From: Streptomyces meridianus
GTDB taxonomy: Bacteria; Actinomycetota; Actinomycetes; Streptomycetales; Streptomycetaceae
Direction of reading: 5' to 3'
Length of the DNA stretch: 64,000 nt
NCBI RefSeq assembly: GCF_023703325.1
Contig: NZ_JAMQGM010000008.1
Coordinates: forward strand, 153,650-217,649
The notes beneath the pieces are model-generated. The model searched no databases and was not told where the DNA came from. It saw nothing but the letters and a program-made list of their open reading frames with translations. Positions 56,960 to 64,000 of this stretch are shown here, piece after piece (within the stretch, counting starts at the first letter, position 1; each line of letters begins with the position of its first letter). The position numbers and the translations under genes were made by a program.

Positions 56960-56994
56960 GCTCCGCCCCGGGCTCCGGGGAGCCGGGGCGGAGC
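56960..56994. terminator. Bidirectional terminator between the ATP-grasp and SRPBCC genes
   Basis: GCTCCGCCCCGGGCTCC, two bases, then GGAGCCGGGGCGGAGC with a single bulged base. Convergent genes flank it. Confidence 0.75.
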
Positions 56995-57022
56995 GGCGCC
57001 GCGGCGGCACGCCCGGGAACGG

Positions 57023-57739
57023 TCAGGCGTACAGCTCGTCCAGCCACCTCTGCCAGGACTCCTCGGCCTGCGTCCCGTCTGCGTCCTCGGCGAACAGGTG
57101 CAGGGCGACGCCCACCGGCGCTCCGAAGGCGTTGCGCCCGAAGAAGCGGTACAGGGCGTCCCGGGTGCGCAGGCCGGTGAAGTGTGCCGCGTGGTAGTCG
57201 ACGACCGCCTCCTGCGTCCCGGCGCCCGGCAGGACGACACGAACCGTGTCCCCCTGGGCCGTGGCCGGGCCGAGTCCGAGATCCCGGCGCAGTGTGGTGA
57301 ACGCGTCGGGTGCAGTCGATGCCTTCGGGCCGTCGGCCGAGACGTAGGTGACGGGCCGGCGGCTGAAGTGCTGCAGGTACTGGCCGAGGGTGTGCAGGTA
57401 GAAGTCGGTGTGCCGGCCGGCGCCGTCGTACTGGTTGTCCCAGTCGTCGGTGAAGACCCCGCTGTGCACGTAACGGAACCGGACCGTGCCGCCCTCGTGC
57501 GCCTGGACGACGTGCTCCAACTGGTTGAACCAGCCGTCCTCCCCCTCAGCCCGGGTGACGAGACGGTGCGGCGGGTCCCAGACGGTGACCGTGCCCACGG
57601 AGGCCGCGCTTCCGCCCTCGCGGGGTTCGATGTCCATCGGCCACAGCCATCCGCCGAGGCCCGTGGTGATCGCGTCCCAGTACTCCTCCGGCGTGGTCGG
57701 CAGCTCGCCCTCGCGCCGGATCTCGAATTCCTTGCCCAT
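57023..57739 (-). CDS. SRPBCC/AHSA1-like protein
   Basis: Predicted START-like lipid or small-ligand binding protein, 238 residues. The N-terminal MGKEFEIRREGELPTTPEEY then WDAITTGLGGWLWPMD is the typical AHSA1/polyketide-cyclase-like entry, followed by VTVWDPPHRLVTRAEG and LEHVVQAHEGGTVRFRYVHS. It follows directly on the ArsR-type gene. ATG 57739 has GGAG eight bases upstream; GTG 57745 overlaps the regulator stop as GTGA and is a possible alternative. ArsR plus SRPBCC pairs are common, with the SRPBCC protein thought to bind the inducer; that is inference here. Confidence 0.82.
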   Translation of the reverse strand: MGKEFEIRREGELPTTPEEYWDAITTGLGGWLWPMDIEPREGGSAASVGTVTVWDPPHRLVTRAEGEDGWFNQLEHVVQAHEGGTVRFRYVHSGVFTDDWDNQYDGAGRHTDFYLHTLGQYLQHFSRRPVTYVSADGPKASTAPDAFTTLRRDLGLGPATAQGDTVRVVLPGAGTQEAVVDYHAAHFTGLRTRDALYRFFGRNAFGAPVGVALHLFAEDADGTQAEESWQRWLDELYA

Positions 57740-57741
57740 GT

Positions 57742-58386
57742 TCACGGCTCCTCGGTCGTGGTGCCGTCGCCGGCGGCTCGTGTCGTGCGGCCGCCGGGCA
57801 CGGCGTGGTCCTTGAGACTGGGGTGGAGGGCGATGACCAGACGGTGGTCCCGCCCCCGCTCCGCCTTCTCCGTGTGGTACTCGGCGGCCAAGGCGGCGAC
57901 AGTGCGGCTCAGCTCGGCGGCGAACTCGGCCCGGTCGGCGGCTGAGGCGAACCGGATCTCGGTGTCGACCGCGAAGGTCGCCAGTCGCTTCCTCGCCGCG
58001 CTCGCTCCGGCCATCAGCTCGCCCACCTCGCGCACCATCCGGGCGGCCAGCGCCAGCAGCCAGCGCGCGGACAGCTGGTCGCGCGAGCGGTCCGGGTCGG
58101 GGGCCACCGCGGGCAGCGCGGCCGGCGAGATGACGTAGGACGCGGCGGTGGCGCGCAGCACCCGCTCCGTGCAGTTGCCCTTGCGCCGCTCCTCGACGAG
58201 TTCGACGAGGCCGTGCCGCTCCAGCGCCCTGAGGTGGTAATTGATCTTCTGCCGGGACAGTCCGGCCCGGGGTGCCAGCGTGCTCGCCGAGCCGGGTTCG
58301 GCGAGGTGTGCGAGCAACTGCGCTCGCACCGGGTCGAGGGACACCCCGGCCGCCGCCGGGTCGTCGATCACTGCGACGTCCAACAT
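57742..58386 (-). CDS. ArsR-type winged-helix transcriptional regulator
   Basis: DNA-binding repressor, 214 residues. The winged helix covers about 18-85 (LDPVRAQLLAHLAEPGSAST, LAPRAGLSRQKINYHLRALE, RHGLVELVEERR). The rest is a helical domain of unknown ligand with MVREVGELMAGASAARKRLA. ATG 58386 is at the predicted transcription start, so the mRNA is leaderless. A palindrome over its own -35 suggests autorepression. It may also control the operon 2.5 kb away. Confidence 0.85.
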   Translation of the reverse strand: MLDVAVIDDPAAAGVSLDPVRAQLLAHLAEPGSASTLAPRAGLSRQKINYHLRALERHGLVELVEERRKGNCTERVLRATAASYVISPAALPAVAPDPDRSRDQLSARWLLALAARMVREVGELMAGASAARKRLATFAVDTEIRFASAADRAEFAAELSRTVAALAAEYHTEKAERGRDHRLVIALHPSLKDHAVPGGRTTRAAGDGTTTEEP

Positions 58387-58392
58387 GAGACC

Positions 58393-58424
58393 AGGATCAC
58401 TCCGAAAACTTTCTTTGTCAAGAA
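58393..58424 (-). promoter_or_regulatory. Leaderless promoter and operator of the ArsR-type gene
   Basis: Minus strand: consensus -35 TTGACA (58421-58416), 17 bases, -10 GATCCT (58398-58393), with the start predicted at the A of the ATG (58386). The palindrome TTCTT-N4-AAGAA (58411-58424) covers the -35. A wider pair, CCGAAA (58402-58407) and TTTCGG (58434-58439), flanks it. Confidence 0.65.
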
Positions 58425-58547
58425 TGTATAAGCTTTCGGTGTTCCCGTGGTCGTGGGGCGGTTCCCGCGACCGGGCACGGGGCAACGGGAATGCCGACGC
58501 CCTGCGCTGTGTTGGGTGCAGAAGAACCACGAGGAGGAGCAGGAACG

Positions 58548-59492
58548 GTGCTGGATCCGCAGGCTTTGTACACATGGGAGCCGGAGGGGCTGGCCGCGGC
58601 GGACACGGCGATCGCCCAGGCCTCGGCCGGGCTGGTCATGCTCTACCACTTCGACGGTTTCATCGACGCCGGTGACACCGGTGACCAGATCGTCGAACGC
58701 CTCCTCGACCAGCTGCCCGGCCGCACCGTCGCGCGGTTCGACGCGGACCGGCTCGTCGACTACCGCGCCCGGCGCCCGCTGCTGACGTTCCGCCGCGACC
58801 GCTGGACCGCGTACGAGGCCCCGGAGCTCGAGGTGAAACTGCTGCAGGACGCCACCGGCACCCCCTTCCTGCTGCTGTCCGGCCCGGAGCCGGACGTCGA
58901 GTGGGAACGCTTCACCGCCGCAGTGCGCGAGATCGTCCAACGCCTGAGCGTCCGGCTCGCGATGAACTTCCACGGCATCCCGATGGGCGTGCCGCACACC
59001 CGGCCGGTCGGTATCACACCGCACGGGAACCGCGTCGACTTGCTGCCCGGCCACCGCAGCGTCTTCGAGGAGGCCCAGGTGCCCGGCAGTGCCGCCGCTC
59101 TCCTGGAATTCCGGCTCGCCGAAGCCGGACACGACGTGCTCGGCGTGGCCGCGCACGTGCCGCACTACATCGCGCGCTCCCCCTACCCCGACTCGGCCCT
59201 GGCGGCCCTGGAGGCGGTCGTCTCGGTCACCGGCCTCGTCCTGCCGGACGTGGCGCAGCAGCTGCGCACGGAGGCCCAGGGGACCCAGGCGGAGATCGAA
59301 CGCCAACTGGGCGAGGGCGACGAGGAACTGGTGGCGCTGGTGCGCGGTCTGGAGAACCAGTACGACGCGTCGGCCGGGGCCGAGACCCGCGGCAACCTCT
59401 TCGCGGATCCCTCCCACATCCCCTCCGCCGACGAACTCGGCCGGGACTTCGAGCGCTTCCTCGCCGAGCGGGAGGGCGAGGAGGGGAGCTGA
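58548..59492 (+). CDS. PAC2 family protein
   Basis: Member of the PAC2 (proteasome-assembly-chaperone-like) family, 314 residues, cytoplasmic, function not established in bacteria. Typical pieces are [50 protein letters not shown] and [20 protein letters not shown], then a C-terminal helical part ending [23 protein letters not shown] 58548 has AGGA upstream. It lies next to coaE as in other Streptomyces, so it marks the right edge of the accessory island. Confidence 0.9.
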   Translation: MLDPQALYTWEPEGLAAADTAIAQASAGLVMLYHFDGFIDAGDTGDQIVERLLDQLPGRTVARFDADRLVDYRARRPLLTFRRDRWTAYEAPELEVKLLQDATGTPFLLLSGPEPDVEWERFTAAVREIVQRLSVRLAMNFHGIPMGVPHTRPVGITPHGNRVDLLPGHRSVFEEAQVPGSAAALLEFRLAEAGHDVLGVAAHVPHYIARSPYPDSALAALEAVVSVTGLVLPDVAQQLRTEAQGTQAEIERQLGEGDEELVALVRGLENQYDASAGAETRGNLFADPSHIPSADELGRDFERFLAEREGEEGS

Positions 59493-59526
59493 GGCGGCGG
59501 CCGGATGCCCGGGGGCGGGCGGGGCT

Positions 59527-59532
59527 TAGGGT
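59527..59532 (+). promoter_or_regulatory. -10 element of coaE, leaderless architecture
   Basis: TAGGGT seven bases before the coaE ATG, the same layout as at pyk, with no ribosome site. The -35 is unclear. Confidence 0.45.
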
Positions 59533-59539
59533 GGCTCTC

Positions 59540-60148
59540 ATGCTGAAGGTGGGCCTGACCGGCGGGATCGGCGCCGGCAAGAGCGAGGTGTCCCGGCTGC
59601 TGGCCGTCCGTGGGGCGGTGATCGTCGACGCCGACCGGATCGCACGCGAGGTCGTCGCGCCCGGCACGCCCGGCCTGGACGCCGTCGTCGCGGAGTTCGG
59701 GCCGGAGGTGCTGACGAGCGAGGGGAGCTTGGACCGTCCCCGGCTCGCGTCGGTCGTCTTCAACGACCCGGACCGCCTCAAGGCGCTGAACGCGATCGTC
59801 CATCCGCTGGTCGGCGCCCGCTCGGCCGAGCTGGAGGAGGCGGCGGCGCGGGACGCGATCGTCGTCCACGACGTTCCGCTGCTGACCGAGAACGGGCTGG
59901 CGCCCCTCTACGAGGTGGTCGTGGTCGTCGACGCCTCCCCACAGACCCAGCTGGACCGTCTCGTGCGGCTGCGGGGCATGGACGAGGCCGACGCCCGTGC
60001 CCGGATGGCCGCCCAGGCCACCCGTGAGGAGCGCCGGGCGGTCGCGGATCTGGTGATCGGCAACGACGGTCCGCCGGCGGACCTGGAGCCGCGGATCGAC
60101 GAACTCTGGGGCGAGTTGCGGCGCCGGGAAGCGGCGGCCCGGGCCTGA
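59540..60148 (+). CDS. coaE: Dephospho-CoA kinase
   Basis: Last enzyme of coenzyme A synthesis: phosphorylates the 3'-hydroxyl of dephospho-CoA. The 202-residue product has the P-loop [36 protein letters not shown], the lid-like region [19 protein letters not shown] and the C-terminal [12 protein letters not shown] 59540 is fixed by the conserved [14 protein letters not shown]. Confidence 0.96.
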   Translation: MLKVGLTGGIGAGKSEVSRLLAVRGAVIVDADRIAREVVAPGTPGLDAVVAEFGPEVLTSEGSLDRPRLASVVFNDPDRLKALNAIVHPLVGARSAELEEAAARDAIVVHDVPLLTENGLAPLYEVVVVVDASPQTQLDRLVRLRGMDEADARARMAAQATREERRAVADLVIGNDGPPADLEPRIDELWGELRRREAAARA

Positions 60149-60154
60149 ACGGAC

Positions 60155-60214
60155 GGGAGCCCGACACGCCATCCGGACCGGGGCTCGAGGGCGTGGCCCG
60201 AGCGCGGGGCTCCC
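60155..60214 (+). terminator. Probable terminator after coaE
   Basis: GGGAGCCC (60155-60162) pairs with GGGCTCCC (60207-60214), and inside it ACGCC (60166-60170) pairs with GGCGT (60190-60194). Confidence 0.5.
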
Positions 60215-60384
60215 ACCGACCGGTTGTCCCGAGCAGGGCAGCGAACGGGCCCGGCGCTTGAGCGCCGCCCCGCGCGGGCATCACTGGTGCACGCCGTGTC
60301 GCACGGGAATCAGCCGAGGTCCGGACTTGTTGCGTCGTGGCGGACCGCAAACGGGCAAGCAGCGCGATTTTCCGGGAGGCAGCG

Positions 60385-60753
60385 GTGGCCGAGCGTACGC
60401 CCGAGACCCATGTGATCGACTTCCGTGCCGCCGAGCAACTGCTGGCCGCCCGTGACCCGCGGGGCGCGGTCAAGCTGCTCGACCGTGTCCTCGCCGACCA
60501 TCCGGAGAGCGGGGCAGCCCGGCTGCTGCGGGCCCGCGCCTACTTCGCGTCCGCGCAACTGCGTGCCGCCGAGCGGGAGTTCCGTTTGATCGTGGAACGT
60601 GAGCCCGACAACGCCTTCGCGCACTTCGCGCTGGGCCGCACGCTCCAGCGGGCGGGCCGGGCCGACGAGGCCGTTCCGTTCTTCCGGCTGGCGGCGGCCC
60701 TGGATCCGCGTCCCGACTTCGTCGAGGCCGCCCGGTTCGGCGAGGGCGCGTGA
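60385..60753 (+). CDS. Small tetratricopeptide-repeat protein
   Basis: The 122-residue product has about three TPR units: AAEQLLAARDPRGAVKLLDR, AARLLRARAYFASAQLRAAE and AFAHFALGRTLQRAGRADEA. It is probably a soluble protein-binding scaffold, partner unknown. GTG 60385 is preceded by GGGAGG; GTG 60337 is in frame but poorly supported. Such a gene near coaE is common in Streptomyces. Confidence 0.8.
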   Translation: MAERTPETHVIDFRAAEQLLAARDPRGAVKLLDRVLADHPESGAARLLRARAYFASAQLRAAEREFRLIVEREPDNAFAHFALGRTLQRAGRADEAVPFFRLAAALDPRPDFVEAARFGEGA

Positions 60754-60801
60754 CCCGAGGCACAGTCCGGGCGGAGCGGGTCCCGTCCCGGCCGCAGGTG
60801 C

Positions 60802-62253
60802 TCAGAGGCCGGTCCCGGAGCAGGCCAGATGCAGTCGGCGCACACCGTCGGCGATCGGGCCCGGGCCCGCGGCGCTCACGTAGCTCAGCCGCAGACGCGG
60901 TGCCGGCGCCTCGGCCGGGAAGTACGGTCCGCCCGGGGTGACGGCGACGCCCGCCCGCAGGGCTGCGGCCGCCAGAGCACACTCGTCGGTGCCGTCGGGC
61001 AGGCGCAGCCACAGGTGGTAGCCGCCGGCCGGGGCCGGCCCGAGCAGGCCCGGGACCCGGTGGAGCAGTGCGGCGACCATGGCCTCCCGGCGATCGCGCA
61101 GGGCCGCCGCGAGGGACCGCAGGTGACGGCCCCAGGCCGGGGAGCCGACGAGTTCGAGCGCAGTCTCCTGGAGCGGCCGGGGAACGAAGAAGCTGTCGAC
61201 GACCTGAGTCGCTCGCAGTCGCTCCAGAGCAGGGCCGCGGGCGGTGAGCGCGGCGATGCGCAGACTGGGTGAGGTGACCTTGGTCAGCGAACGTACGTGC
61301 ACCACCACGCCGTCGGGGTCGTCGGCGGCCAGGGGCAGGGGAGGCGGGGGCGCGTCCGCGTGGACGAGCCGGCGTGCGAAGTCGTCCTCGACGACGAAGG
61401 CCCCGGCCGCGCGCGCGATGCGGAGCACGTCGTTCCTGCGACCGGGGGAGAGGACCGCCCCGGTGGGGTTCTGGAACAGCGGCTGGCAGACCAAGACCCG
61501 CGCCTGCGTGAGCCGGAAGGATTCCGCCAGCAGGTCGGTGCGTACCCCGTCGGAGTCGACCGGCACCGGAACCGGACGCAGACCGGCCGCCCGTGCGACG
61601 GCCAGCAGGCCGGGGTAGGTGGGGGACTCGACGAGCACGGGCGCGCCGGGGGCGGCGAGCGAACGGAGCGCCGTGGTGAGCGCGCTCTGGCCCCCGCCCG
61701 TGATCAGGACGTCGGAGGCGGTGAGGCTACCGCGCGGGCCGCCGATGTCCCGGGCGAACCACTCCCTGAGGTCCGGGAGTCCTTCCACCGGCGGCCGTGC
61801 CCAGGTGCCGGGCCTGCGCCCCGCCCTGGCCAAAGCCGCGGCGAGGGGGCGCTCGGGCTGCAACGACGGATGCGGATAACCGCCGTTGAGATCGATGACC
61901 TCGGGCGGCGGGACGGTGAGGGTGGCCAGGACCCCGGATGCCCTGACGCGCCGGGAGCCGGACTCACCCGGAGCCGCGCCGGGCTCCGCGCTGAGGGCGA
62001 CCTCCTGCCAGGAGAGGTCGCCGGCCCGGTCCGCCGCGCGGTTGGGGCCGGCCCGGAAGACACCGACGCCGGGGCGGGAGACCACCCGGCCTTCGGCGAC
62101 CAGGACGCCGATGGCGCGGGACAGCGTCACCGGACTCACTTGATGCCGCTCGACCAGTATCCGGCTGGACGGCAGTTTCTCGCCTTCGGAGTAGCGGGGC
62201 AGATCTTCCCGAAGAATGGCCGCCAGTTGGGCCACACTGCTACGTTCGTGCAT
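60802..62253 (-). CDS. MocR/GntR-type regulator with aminotransferase domain
   Basis: Fusion of a GntR winged helix (about 1-75: SVAQLAAILREDLPRYSEGE, KLPSSRILVERHQVSPVTLS, RAIGVLVAEGRVVSRPG) to an inactive-type class I aminotransferase domain that binds PLP; 483 residues. The PLP lysine is in VRSLTKVTSPSLRIA, with the substrate region QPLFQNPTGAVLSPGRR. MocR proteins usually sense PLP or an amino acid and control a divergent gene, here the EamA transporter. ATG 62253 overlaps the ATG of that gene, so both are likely leaderless. Confidence 0.9.
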   Translation of the reverse strand: MHERSSVAQLAAILREDLPRYSEGEKLPSSRILVERHQVSPVTLSRAIGVLVAEGRVVSRPGVGVFRAGPNRAADRAGDLSWQEVALSAEPGAAPGESGSRRVRASGVLATLTVPPPEVIDLNGGYPHPSLQPERPLAAALARAGRRPGTWARPPVEGLPDLREWFARDIGGPRGSLTASDVLITGGGQSALTTALRSLAAPGAPVLVESPTYPGLLAVARAAGLRPVPVPVDSDGVRTDLLAESFRLTQARVLVCQPLFQNPTGAVLSPGRRNDVLRIARAAGAFVVEDDFARRLVHADAPPPPLPLAADDPDGVVVHVRSLTKVTSPSLRIAALTARGPALERLRATQVVDSFFVPRPLQETALELVGSPAWGRHLRSLAAALRDRREAMVAALLHRVPGLLGPAPAGGYHLWLRLPDGTDECALAAAALRAGVAVTPGGPYFPAEAPAPRLRLSYVSAAGPGPIADGVRRLHLACSGTGL

Positions 62254-63148
62254 GACAGTACAAGATAGCGCTACTCGCACACGGGAGACAGCGGAAAGCG
62301 GCGGCGCGCTTCTCGCCGCCCTGGGCGTGGTCTCCTTCTCCGCCAGTTTCCCGGCGACGGTCTGGGCCCTGGAGGGCTTCGGCCCCTGGACGGCGACCGG
62401 TCTCCGGGGGGTGCTGGCCGGACTGCTCGCCGGGGCCTGCCTGATCGGGTTCCGCGTCCCCGTTCCCGAACGACGCCACTGGCCGGGGCTGCTGACGGTC
62501 GCCGGCGGTTGCGTCCTTGGTTTCCCGCTGCTGACGACGCTCGCGTTGCAGACGTCATCGACCGCGCACTCGGCCGTCGTCATCGGGGTGCTCCCGCTGG
62601 CCACCGCGGCGACGTCGGCCGCGATCACCGGCAGGCGTCCCTCCCGCCTGTTCTGGTCCGCGGCACTGACCGGCGCGGCGGTCGTGATCGGCTTCACGCT
62701 GTACCAGAGCCACGGCGAACCCGCCGTGGGCGATCTGTATCTGTTCGGAGCTCTGCTGGTGTGCGCGGCCGGCTACGCGGAAGGCGGCCGCCTGTCCTGC
62801 CACATGCCTGGATGGCAGGTGATCGCCTGGGGAGCAGTCGCCGCACTGCCGGTCATGGCGACGACCACGGCCCTGGCCCTGCCGTCGGAGCCGGTCCGTC
62901 TCACCGCCGACGCCGTCATCGGCATGACGTACATCGCCGGGGTCTCGCAGTTCGCCGGCTTCGTCCTCTGGTACCGCGGCATGGCGGCGATCGGCGTCGC
63001 CAGGGCCAGCCAGATCCAGCTCGCCCAACCGCTCGTCACGCTCGTCTGGGCGGTCTGGCTGATGGGCGAGCACCCGTCCCCCCTGGCACCGGTGACCGCC
63101 CTGGTCGTCCTGGCCTGCATCGCCGCAACTCAGCGCGCACGCAGCTGA
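62252..63148 (+). CDS. EamA/DMT family transporter
   Basis: Ten-span drug/metabolite transporter, 298 residues, probably an amino-acid or metabolite exporter. The first EamA half runs from LLAALGVVSFSASFPATVWA to about 150, and the second from DLYLFGALLVCAAGYAEGG to the end with ASQIQLAQPLVTLVWAVWLM. ATG 62252 shares CATG with the divergent regulator's start, with no ribosome site. The substrate is unknown; control by the MocR-type protein is inferred from position. Confidence 0.88.
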   Translation: MTVQDSATRTRETAESGGALLAALGVVSFSASFPATVWALEGFGPWTATGLRGVLAGLLAGACLIGFRVPVPERRHWPGLLTVAGGCVLGFPLLTTLALQTSSTAHSAVVIGVLPLATAATSAAITGRRPSRLFWSAALTGAAVVIGFTLYQSHGEPAVGDLYLFGALLVCAAGYAEGGRLSCHMPGWQVIAWGAVAALPVMATTTALALPSEPVRLTADAVIGMTYIAGVSQFAGFVLWYRGMAAIGVARASQIQLAQPLVTLVWAVWLMGEHPSPLAPVTALVVLACIAATQRARS

Positions 63149-63154
63149 GGTGGA

Positions 63155-63194
63155 CGTCGGGTGGGACGGTGAGGGATGGCTGTCCCACCCGACG
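63155..63194 (+). terminator. Terminator after the EamA gene
   Basis: CGTCGGGTGGGAC, a 14-base loop, GTCCCACCCGACG: 13-bp perfect arms starting six bases after the stop. Confidence 0.7.
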
Positions 63195-63309
63195 CCCAGG
63201 AGTCCGCGGGGCCGCCGTGCCCACATCGGCGGACCTCCACCCAGCGCGTCCTCCTGAGCCCGGCGGGCTGTACCCGTACCGCCCGCGGGCACGGCTCACG
63301 GCAACGGCG

Positions 63310-63570
63310 TCAGCGTCGTCCGACGGGCCGGTACGGCGGCACGTCACGTCCGGGCTGCCAGTGCGCGCCCTGATGCATCCGGTGCACCACCAGCACGATG
63401 TCTGCCGCTGCCGTCAGCATCACCACGCCGCAGGCGACGGCCCAGCCGATCCGGTCGAGCTCCGCGAAGATCACTGTCCCGGCGATCGCCCAGAACAGGC
63501 CCCAGATCGCCAGCGTCAGCCGGAACCTCAGGGGGCTGCGGGCCTCGACGGGCTCACTTCCGGTACGCAT
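63310..63570 (-). CDS. Small two-span membrane protein (DUF6343-like)
   Basis: The 86-residue product has a short head MRTGSEPVEARSPLRFRL, two spans (LAIWGLFWAIAGTVIFAEL and IGWAVACGVVMLTAAADIVL) and a basic tail with HWQPGRDVPPYRPVGRR. The pattern matches small Streptomyces proteins I remember as DUF6343; function unknown. ATG 63570 has GGTGG nine bases upstream. The 200 bases between it and the next gene show no feature. Confidence 0.7.
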   Translation of the reverse strand: MRTGSEPVEARSPLRFRLTLAIWGLFWAIAGTVIFAELDRIGWAVACGVVMLTAAADIVLVVHRMHQGAHWQPGRDVPPYRPVGRR

Positions 63571-63770
63571 CGCAAACCACCACCTCTTCCAGCATCCACC
63601 CACGGCCGGCGGGACGGAACCCCGGCCCGCACGGCCGTGGCGGGACGGTCCACGGGAGCGGCCGAGGGGCGGCGGAAGCCCGCCAGGGGTGACACCCCGG
63701 CACTGACACCCCCCGGCACTAGACTGGCGAACCGGCACGCGGCACCGCACGGCGCAAGGGGAGTGGCAAG

Positions 63771-64000
63771 GTGGCACCGACCCCTGCGGACGACGCCCTC
63801 ACCCGCTGCGCCGCCGTGTTCCTCCCCGGCCGGTTGCCCCGCGAGGGACGCGTGGCCTTCTGGCACCCCGACGGGACCGGCCCGCCCGGCGCCGACGCCG
63901 AGCTGACCGTCGCCCGCCGCCACGGCAACGGCGCCCGCAGCCGCACCGTTCCCGCCGTGATCCTGCCCGTCGCCGCGGCGCTGCCGCCGCTGACTCGCGC
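63771..64000 (+). CDS. N-terminal fragment, possibly an SNF2/DEAD-box helicase
   Basis: The reading frame opens at GTG 63771 after GGGGAG and runs off the window. The 76 visible residues include ALTRCAAVFLPGRLPREGRV and VAFWHPDGTGPPGADAELTV. This resembles the poorly conserved N-terminus of Streptomyces helicases located near coaE, but no helicase motif is inside the window, so the assignment is tentative. Confidence 0.45.
   Translation, partial: MAPTPADDALTRCAAVFLPGRLPREGRVAFWHPDGTGPPGADAELTVARRHGNGARSRTVPAVILPVAAALPPLTR

Overview
The window is a piece of a Streptomyces chromosome. The base composition is very GC-rich, third codon positions are almost always G or C, GTG starts are common, and genes overlap as GTGA or ATGA. 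The order trpB-trpA, thioredoxin-like gene, lgt, gltB-gltD, pyk, tRNA, ANTAR response regulator, branched-chain amino-acid transporter, polA, rpsA, PAC2 gene, coaE is, as far as I recall, the conserved core order of this genus (in S. coelicolor roughly SCO2036 down to SCO1996).

Layout. 1-4.65 kb: end of the trp operon, a DsbA-like membrane protein, lgt and a VIT/CCC1 metal transporter. 4.97-11.1 kb: both glutamate synthase subunits. 11.2-20.4 kb: an MFS exporter, a CBS protein, an uncharacterised HExxH protein, an M1 aminopeptidase, a Tat-exported 5'-nucleotidase, a SIMPL-domain gene broken into several reading frames, and a TetR regulator. 20.7-23.8 kb: pyruvate kinase, a helix-turn-helix/LAGLIDADG protein beside an odd tRNA with anticodon CAA, and a PdtaR-type regulator. 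23.9-33.6 kb (minus strand): the livFGMHK system, a membrane-anchored unknown, a hotdog thioesterase and a molybdopterin oxidoreductase. 33.7-44.8 kb: polA, a secreted lytic transglycosylase, hrpB, a small membrane protein, an IS481 remnant, a methyltransferase and rpsA.

44.9-58.4 kb is an accessory island between rpsA and the PAC2/coaE pair. Its centre is a tightly packed seven-gene minus-strand operon: acyl/aminoacyl-AMP ligase, DHA2 exporter, FAD amine oxidase-like enzyme, single-module adenylation-carrier-reductase protein, aldo/keto reductase, sulfotransferase, and last a 276-residue protein that reads as an HK97-fold capsid (encapsulin) subunit. A divergent ATP-grasp ligase shares the control region, which carries two GCGAAA-type palindromes. 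An ArsR-type regulator with an SRPBCC partner lies just beyond. I read this as a small-molecule pathway in which an aldehyde is made, reduced and perhaps sulfated, possibly inside a protein shell. It fits the published group of Family 3, or natural-product, encapsulins. This is the most interesting system in the window. The product and the cargo are unknown.

58.5-64 kb returns to core genes: PAC2, coaE and a TPR protein. A MocR-type regulator follows, head to head with an EamA transporter (their start codons share one CATG), then a small membrane protein and the start of a possible helicase.
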